From positions 620,001 to 684,000 of the forward strand of contig NZ_OY761461.1 of the NCBI RefSeq assembly GCF_963664555.1: a stretch of DNA of 64,000 nt, read 5' to 3'. Source of the DNA: Labilibaculum sp. (GTDB lineage: Bacteria > Bacteroidota > Bacteroidia > Bacteroidales > Marinifilaceae). The notes under the pieces are model-generated. The model had not been told where the DNA came from. It saw only the letters and a program-made list of their open reading frames with translations, and ran no database searches. Shown piece by piece: positions 58,904-64,000 of this stretch. The stretch's first letter is position 1. Each line of letters opens with the position of its first letter. The translations under genes were made by a program, and so were the position numbers.

Positions 58904-59533
58904 TTACTTACGTATCAATAAAGGAGGCAATAGAATTTTTTCTTTGATTAGTTGTTTATTTAGCCTTCTGCTCATACTCCTGTAGATTGTACCGGCATCA
59001 TCCCATTGCGTGCCCGAAGAATAAATTTTACCAACCCAAAAAGGTTGCATACTATTTATATCTATTAAGTAGGCTTGAAATACAGCTTTCGGACTTTCTG
59101 ATTTTTTAATTTCTCCACACTTACTAATTCTTTCGCTTACCTCATAATAGTAATCTGTTTCATTGATAAGAAGAATCGCTTCAGTATCAGATTTGCGTAA
59201 AGTTGAAATAAAATCATTGTAATTAATATCAATATTTATTTTGAATTTGTCTTTTGATGATGTGATTGGAGTTCTTGGATTGGATATTTCATTTCTAAGA
59301 ACATTCTCCAGAAGTCTTCTGCTATCCATCGATTTCAGATCATTAATATTATCCCTGAAATATTTATCGTAAGTTTCTTCATTTAATGTTTTAACATTTA
59401 TTTCATTAAAAATCGTAATTACAAATATTTTGTGATATTGTTTCTTTGGTTTTTCAATGTTTTGAAAAGATACATATGAACTTGCACATCCACCTAAAAG
59501 AATAGAAATACATACTGTTAGCAGGCTTTTCAT
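58904..59533 (-). CDS. Lipoprotein of unknown function
   Basis: 209 aa; lipobox LGGC at about residues 12-15 (MKSLLTVCISILLGGCASS). The rest is mixed alpha/beta with NILRNEISNP-like helices and a strand TEAILLINETDYYYEV (about 130-145), then VFQAYLIDINSMQPFWVGKIYSSG, a pattern loosely like small exported lipoproteins that carry a conserved GxxWxG-type edge strand. I recognise no family. It is convergent to groEL and divergent from the BlaI gene. Confidence 0.75.
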   Translation of the reverse strand: MKSLLTVCISILLGGCASSYVSFQNIEKPKKQYHKIFVITIFNEINVKTLNEETYDKYFRDNINDLKSMDSRRLLENVLRNEISNPRTPITSSKDKFKINIDINYNDFISTLRKSDTEAILLINETDYYYEVSERISKCGEIKKSESPKAVFQAYLIDINSMQPFWVGKIYSSGTQWDDAGTIYRSMSRRLNKQLIKEKILLPPLLIRK

Positions 59534-59630
59534 GATATATATTTTTGTGTATACTAAATAGAATTCTTTATGTATATGACAGTTTCATGATGGGATACAC
59601 GTATTCTGAATTGCATTTTTTTTCGCTGTG

Positions 59631-59644
59631 ACTATTTAAATAGT
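59631..59644. promoter_or_regulatory. BlaI-type operator, dyad 1 (ACTAT-N4-ATAGT)
   Basis: ACTATTTAAATAGT, a perfect 14-bp palindrome in the promoter of the BlaI-like gene, 35 bp before its ATG. Confidence 0.65.
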
Positions 59645-59650
59645 TGCACA

Positions 59651-59664
59651 ACTATAAAAATAGT
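59651..59664. promoter_or_regulatory. BlaI-type operator, dyad 2 (ACTAT-N4-ATAGT)
   Basis: ACTATAAAAATAGT, same half-sites and spacing as dyad 1, centre-to-centre distance 20 bp (two helical turns), 14 bp before the ATG at 59679. Confidence 0.65.
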
Positions 59665-59678
59665 CATACATTAGCACC

Positions 59679-60059
59679 ATGAAAGAATTAACAAAGGCGG
59701 AAGAACAAGTCATGCAATATTTATGGAAGCTGGAAAAAGCTTTTCTTAAAGATATTATTGAGGAATTTCCAAATCCAAGACCGGCATATACAACAATATC
59801 AACTGTGGTTCGGGTTTTGGTAAAAAAGGGAATAATCGGTTTTACAACTTATGGGAAAGTAAATCAGTACTATCCATTAATCTCTAAAAGAGCTTACACT
59901 CGTGCGTTTATGAAAGGAGTAATGAAGAGTTTCTTTAACGATTCGGTTGGAGGATTTACTTCCTTTTTTACTCGCGAACAGGATTTATCACTTTCGGAAT
60001 TGGAGGAAATGAGAGCTCTAATTGAGGAACAAATTCATAATAAGAAGAAAAATGGCTGA
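59679..60059 (+). CDS. BlaI/MecI/CopY-family transcriptional repressor
   Basis: 126 aa, usual length. N-terminal winged helix (LTKAEEQVMQYLWKLEKAFLKDIIEEF, then TTISTVVRVLVKKGIIGF) and a C-terminal dimerisation helix. BlaI repressors bind dyads in their own promoter and are inactivated by proteolysis through a BlaR1-type sensor. The downstream sensor gene overlaps by 8 nt, and two matching dyads lie upstream, so autoregulation is likely. The C-terminal EEQIHNKKKNG tail is short. Confidence 0.92.
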   Translation: MKELTKAEEQVMQYLWKLEKAFLKDIIEEFPNPRPAYTTISTVVRVLVKKGIIGFTTYGKVNQYYPLISKRAYTRAFMKGVMKSFFNDSVGGFTSFFTREQDLSLSELEEMRALIEEQIHNKKKNG

Positions 60060-61407
60060 GTTTGGAATTTATTTGCTGGAATCCAGTATTTGTTTGGCTG
60101 GATTTTATTTCATGTACAAATTATTTTTGTCCGGAGATACTTTTGCTGCCAGAAACAGGTACTACCTTCTGTTTGTCACATTTCTTTCGTTGATTATTCC
60201 TCTGTTAAGTTTCTCGATACAGACTGAAAATTTTTCTGCAGCAAACAAATTTGTGTGGGAATTTGAGCAGTCATTTCAAACAGAGATTTTGCAATCAAAT
60301 GAATTGGAGCCAGGAACACCTTTATTTTCTATGATTTCAGTTGTATGGATTTTGTATTTTTTAGGAGTTTCTGTTTCTTTTTTTCGGATTGCTAAACATG
60401 TATTTCATCTCTTTAAATTAATAAAAGCCAATGAAATAAGAATTTATAATGGTTTAAAAATTGTATCGGTAAACGAAAATTCTTCGCCGTATTCTTTCTT
60501 TGGGTACATATTTTTGAATCAACAAATACTTACCGAATCGGAACAAGAACATGTTCTTTTACACGAATCCATACATGCCAGACAATTTCATTCTCTCGAC
60601 CTATTGTTTGTTGAGTTAGTGAAAATGGTTTTATGGTTTAATCCTTTCATTTATTTAATAAATCGATCATTGATCGAAATGCATGAATACCTGGCCGATC
60701 GGGAATGTTTTAATGAAGGAATTGACAAGGTGTATTATCAAACCTTACTACTAAGAAATGTAGAACGTCAAATGATGTTTGCTTTAACCAGTTCCTTTAA
60801 TTCATCGTTAACTTTAAAAAGAATTAAAATGATCAAAAAAATAGATACATCTAAATTAGCACATCTTAAAATTATTTTGGTAATCCCAGTGGTTTTAATC
60901 AGTTTATTAAGTTTTAGCTTTTCAGAATCAATCCCACGATTGTCAGAGGGGAATTTTGATAATTTTTATCCGCTGGAATTGCTTGCATTTCCATTAAAAC
61001 CAGGCGATCAAATTTACATTTCTTCCGGTTACGGAGAACGAATTCATCCGATTACCAAAAAGAAAGGATTTCATAATGGAATGGATATTGCCGCGCCAAA
61101 AGGAACATCAGTTCTTTCCGTTTCGGATGGGATTGTTACTAAGGTGAACAACCAATTTGTACAAGGAAAAGGATATGGTCGTTTTGTAATTGTAGATCAT
61201 CAGAATGGGTTTTCCAGTTTGTATTCTCAGATGGATTCCTATTCTGTAAAAGAAGGCCAGAAGATATCAAAAGGAGATCTTGTTGGAACAATTGGAACAT
61301 CAGGTTTAACAACTGGCCCTCATTTGCATTTTGAGCTTAAAAAGGATGGAAAACTTGTAAATCCGGCAGACTTTTTTGAAAAGGATTTGTCTGCTTATCA
61401 GCAATAA
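60052..61407 (+). CDS. BlaR1-like M56 membrane metallopeptidase with a C-terminal M23 endopeptidase domain
   Basis: 451 aa from ATG 60052, overlapping the repressor gene by 8 nt. The N-terminal part (about 1-300) has four membrane segments and the M56 zinc site HESIHARQFHSLD (HExxH, about 177-181) with a downstream EMHEYLADREC. In place of the beta-lactam sensor of BlaR1, the exported C-terminus (about 330-445) is an M23/LytM domain: SGYGERIHPITKKKGFHNGMD (metal His/Asp) and GPHLHFE (HxH). Both metal sites look intact. Thus the protein may sense or cut peptidoglycan crosslinks and relieve BlaI repression. Similar fusions are known in Bacteroidota; mechanism is inferred. Confidence 0.9.
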   Translation: MAEFGIYLLESSICLAGFYFMYKLFLSGDTFAARNRYYLLFVTFLSLIIPLLSFSIQTENFSAANKFVWEFEQSFQTEILQSNELEPGTPLFSMISVVWILYFLGVSVSFFRIAKHVFHLFKLIKANEIRIYNGLKIVSVNENSSPYSFFGYIFLNQQILTESEQEHVLLHESIHARQFHSLDLLFVELVKMVLWFNPFIYLINRSLIEMHEYLADRECFNEGIDKVYYQTLLLRNVERQMMFALTSSFNSSLTLKRIKMIKKIDTSKLAHLKIILVIPVVLISLLSFSFSESIPRLSEGNFDNFYPLELLAFPLKPGDQIYISSGYGERIHPITKKKGFHNGMDIAAPKGTSVLSVSDGIVTKVNNQFVQGKGYGRFVIVDHQNGFSSLYSQMDSYSVKEGQKISKGDLVGTIGTSGLTTGPHLHFELKKDGKLVNPADFFEKDLSAYQQ

Positions 61408-61435
61408 AAAAAGGGGATCGAATGATCCCCCTTTT
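61405..61435. terminator. Bidirectional terminator between the BlaR1-like and 61439 genes
   Basis: GGGGATC and GATCCCC form a short stem flanked by an A run and a T run. Confidence 0.75.
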
Positions 61436-61438
61436 CTA

Positions 61439-62986
61439 TTATCTCTTGTTTTTTTCTATTTTTTCCATAATTATTTCCTGTACAGGCCGGTTCTCAATTT
61501 TTGAATCCAGCCACGAAATGATATCCAAATATAAAAATGCTCTTTTCTCGAAAGGATCATTAACCCATTTTTGCAAATCAATTCTCGATTTTTTCAATTC
61601 ATCCTTCAATTGATCAGGACTTATTGAGCTTAGTTTTCTTAGGAAACGAAGGATGTATTTCTGCACTTCCTGTAAATCTTCCATTTTAGCCAGAAAACGA
61701 TAGGTCGATCGTATCTGATATTCTAATAGTTCTGTATTTTCCAGTTCGTAGTGGCTAATCAGATTTAAAATTCTGCCAAAACAATGAATATCGCCACGAA
61801 GCGTAGTATCCTTTACATCTGAAATTCGATTTAAATATTTAATTGCCTCTTTGTATTGTCCATTGCCGAAATACAAACAAGCAATTTTATAGTAGAAAAC
61901 CAAGGCGCGGTGATTGTCCATTCCAAATTTATTCTCTTCAAGAAAACTTTCAATTTTTGGAATTAAATGTATCCCTTTATTAAAAGTCCCATCCATAAAA
62001 TGCCTGTTGATACGATGAGTATACAGAAACATTTGTAAGAGTATGTTTAAATTTGAATTGTGCTGGAATTGTTCTTCATTCTCCAGTTTTCTCAATAAAC
62101 GCAAGTTCTTTTTAAATGTAGTTACATGATTTGTATAGAAGAGAGCTACCAAAACGTTGTTAAGTCCTTTCAAATACAAATCGGTATGGATGTGAATCAT
62201 TTCCGGGTTGCTTTGAAAGAGGTCAACCCATTTTTGAGCATATTTGTAGCACATTAAGAAATCCTGAACGATTAAGTAATACCATACGTAGGATTGGTAC
62301 AGGTACAATTTTTCAAAGAAACTTAAGGAGGGTATATCATAAGGATGCAGATTGGTGTTGAAAAATTCTTTCACCATCAACAAATCTTTCTCGTTTCGCA
62401 CATATCCTACTTTAAGGTATAAGCCATACAGTCGGATCGACATGTTCGAAAAGAATACAACCCCATCCATAATTTTACTGATTTCGGTTGCTTCGCGTGT
62501 AATTTCTTCGGCTCTGTTTTCAATACTTTTAGTAACGTATTGCGATTCTATTAACTTTTCGAATTGTATAATTTCAAATACCAGAATATTTTTCTTGTTT
62601 TTTCGAGCCAAGGCTTTTGTTTTGTCTAGTATCCTTAAGCTTTGCTGATACAAGCCTTTATTGTATAAAACTTTTGCATGATCAATCTGTTCACGAATAC
62701 TGATGCTGATATCATGATTAATCTGCGTTAATCGCAGGCTTGTAAGAAGTTGTTTGTATAAGTGTGCCTTTAAATTAGGAAGCTGAGATTGTTTTATTTC
62801 TTTTGCTTTTTTTAAAATGATGGTCTCATTGTAGTCATCCATTTTATCCAAAACATCGAAAAGCTGCAAAAATTTGGTCTCCTTTTCGCTGCTAATTCTA
62901 TTGGCATATAATTTAAAATTTCGTTTCTCCGATTTCGAAATCGATTTAATTAATTGAAACAGAGGGTCTATTTGTTGTTTAGGCAT
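61439..62986 (-). CDS. Helical repeat (TPR-like) protein of unknown function
   Basis: 515 aa from the ATG at 62986 (a longer frame to 63034 adds 16 atypical residues). No signal peptide or membrane span. Mostly amphipathic helices with units such as LYNKGLYQQSLRILDKTKALARKNKK and LYFGNGQYKEAIKYLNRISDVKD, i.e. TPR-type arrays. No enzymatic motif was seen. It is convergent to the BlaR1-like gene across a bidirectional terminator. Similar large cytosolic TPR proteins of unknown role occur across the phylum, so I leave it unnamed. Confidence 0.7.
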   Translation of the reverse strand: MPKQQIDPLFQLIKSISKSEKRNFKLYANRISSEKETKFLQLFDVLDKMDDYNETIILKKAKEIKQSQLPNLKAHLYKQLLTSLRLTQINHDISISIREQIDHAKVLYNKGLYQQSLRILDKTKALARKNKKNILVFEIIQFEKLIESQYVTKSIENRAEEITREATEISKIMDGVVFFSNMSIRLYGLYLKVGYVRNEKDLLMVKEFFNTNLHPYDIPSLSFFEKLYLYQSYVWYYLIVQDFLMCYKYAQKWVDLFQSNPEMIHIHTDLYLKGLNNVLVALFYTNHVTTFKKNLRLLRKLENEEQFQHNSNLNILLQMFLYTHRINRHFMDGTFNKGIHLIPKIESFLEENKFGMDNHRALVFYYKIACLYFGNGQYKEAIKYLNRISDVKDTTLRGDIHCFGRILNLISHYELENTELLEYQIRSTYRFLAKMEDLQEVQKYILRFLRKLSSISPDQLKDELKKSRIDLQKWVNDPFEKRAFLYLDIISWLDSKIENRPVQEIIMEKIEKNKR

Positions 62987-63157
62987 TGTAAAAGATGTGT
63001 AAGTTAACTGTTTGGTAGACAGTGTAATTTTCAATATTCATTTTGCTTGAACTTCGTAGTTTGCATTAAAAAACGATTTTCGTAATCTCAATTCATGAGC
63101 TACATTTGAATCATCAAATCAGGAGAATGATTCAATTAAATAATCTTGAAACGGAAT

Positions 63158-63520
63158 ATGAATACAACAAATCTGTTATCAAAATTAACAAAATCCGAGA
63201 AACTAGAAACAGTTATCGGATTAAATCAAGCTCTTGAATGTATTGGAGTCGATCAAATTAACAAAAATATCAGCCGAAATCAGGCTATTGAAATTGGAAA
63301 TGTGATTGTTGATAAATTTGCTTGTGTAATGAATTTAACCAAATTGGTGGAATCCATTAAAGAAGTGGTTTCGGTTGAAGAATTGGAGGCATTTAGAAAT
63401 GAATTATCAGGCAAACTAAATTCTGTTGTTACAAATACAACGAAAGCTCCGATTCATCAGAAACGTATGGCTGCTTTAAAGAGTAGTTTTGAGGAAATTT
63501 CTGGTGACAACGTACTTTGA
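63158..63520 (+). CDS. Small protein of unknown function
   Basis: 120 aa from ATG 63158 (TTG at 63146 is also possible). Helical, neutral, no signal or membrane segment: LTKSEKLETVIGLNQALECIGVDQINKNISRNQ, then EAFRNELSGKLNSV. I recognise no domain. Codon use and base composition look like the neighbours. It is divergent from the TPR gene. Confidence 0.6.
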   Translation: MNTTNLLSKLTKSEKLETVIGLNQALECIGVDQINKNISRNQAIEIGNVIVDKFACVMNLTKLVESIKEVVSVEELEAFRNELSGKLNSVVTNTTKAPIHQKRMAALKSSFEEISGDNVL

Positions 63521-64000
63521 AAACCATTTGTAGTTGTTAATTCAATTGCAATTTTTTAGAGAGTTGGTAACACTATCCCCCTTGTGTTATTAATGATCTA
63601 ACTATTAACCAAACATGAAGAATACTAAGTTGTGATGGTTCTGTGAGGAAATGAACGATTTCTTTTTGGCTTGTTAGTAAATATTTACGAATGATCCAAT
63701 CCGTTAGAATTAGTAGTTTAAAAGTAAGTTAGGTGTGATTATACTTTTTTGAGAAACATTCCATGCTTAATCGGATCTCTTAGATTCTTCTTGTTATTAT
63801 TTAGACCATCTTTTTGATTATGTTTTAATATTAGTTGTGATAACCGGCAAGATTCTTCTTGTCCGGTTTTTTTTATGGAATGTTTTGAGTAATCAACTAC
63901 CATTTAAATTGTGATTTTAAAATACAGACGTATTGAAGTAGGTACTGTTTCTGTATAGATACTGATCGAATTGATCTGATCCAATGGTATTTTCTCGTAC
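63521..64000. other. 480-bp stretch without a recognisable gene
   Basis: No convincing reading frame on either strand within the window. The only clear structure is the terminator-like hairpin at 63842-63874. It may hold the 3' leader of the small gene, a small RNA, or the promoter of a gene beyond the edge. Confidence 0.4.
63842..63874 (+). terminator. Intrinsic terminator with no adjacent gene
   Basis: AACCGGCAAGA pairs with TCTTGTCCGGTT (one bulged base) and is followed by T8. It is 320 bp after the last gene. Confidence 0.8.

Overview
The window reads as a chromosomal segment of a marine or gut-type Bacteroidota, most likely of the order Marinilabiliales/Bacteroidales. The basis is a SusC/SusD pair, promoters of the TTTG-N19-21-TAnnTTTG type, an almost complete lack of Shine-Dalgarno sequences, a type III glutamine synthetase, a PorE-like protein, an AIR synthetase of 389 aa, and the sequence character of the 16S rRNA. 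Genus assignment (Labilibaculum/Marinifilum-like) is only an impression from the 16S sequence.

Region 1 (1-29.3 kb) is the most interesting part. It is a nearly uninterrupted peptidoglycan (murein) salvage locus. It starts with murQ and a MurK-like amino-sugar kinase (minus strand). On the plus strand follow a fused glucosamine-6-P deaminase/PIG-L deacetylase, an Amidase_3-like/golvesin-domain protein, a glycosyltransferase, a DUF1460 amidase-like lipoprotein, a DUF4922 protein, a double GNAT, a SpoIID-like protein without signal peptide, an AmpG-type permease, an SGNH hydrolase and a DUF5009/MurT-like membrane protein. After a convergent split ThrE exporter comes a divergent pair: a NamZ (DUF1343) exo-muramidase and a second plus-strand run (transglutaminase lipoprotein, GHL10/DigH-like glycosidase, C40 endopeptidase, Tat-exported dipeptide epimerase lipoprotein, SusC, SusD). 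Read together this suggests outer-membrane uptake of wall fragments, periplasmic trimming of peptides and glycan, inner-membrane import, and cytoplasmic conversion of MurNAc/GlcNAc to fructose-6-P. A 12-bp sequence (TAACATGTATGA) occurs at the three divergent promoter regions of this locus and is a candidate operator of an unidentified regulator.

Region 2 (29.3-45.2 kb) holds housekeeping and envelope genes: a periplasmic metallophosphoesterase next to a CotH-like kinase, type III glutamine synthetase, a PorE-like OmpA protein with an added SPOR domain, purM, a DUF3857/transglutaminase protein, prfA, pyrF, a DUF2851 protein and a K+ channel with an RCK domain. Most units end in clear intrinsic terminators.

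Region 3 (45.2-50.9 kb) is a complete rRNA operon: tandem promoters, 16S, tRNA-Ile(GAT), tRNA-Ala(TGC), 23S, 5S, terminator, with boxA-like leader sequences before both large rRNAs.

Region 4 (50.9-64 kb) holds kdsB, a Cys-rich PAS histidine kinase, a sigma-54 activator followed by lptE, a TPR protein and secG, then groES-groEL, a lipoprotein of unknown function, a BlaI/BlaR1-like pair in which the BlaR1-like protein carries an M23 endopeptidase domain, and two unrecognised genes. Several repeat families lie between genes: a 21-bp tandem array (10.39-10.59 kb), two copies of a CTCTGTG palindromic element (8.05-8.31 kb), and three copies of a GCTGTAAATA palindromic element (11.56-13.16 kb). No CRISPR array, transposase or prophage was seen.
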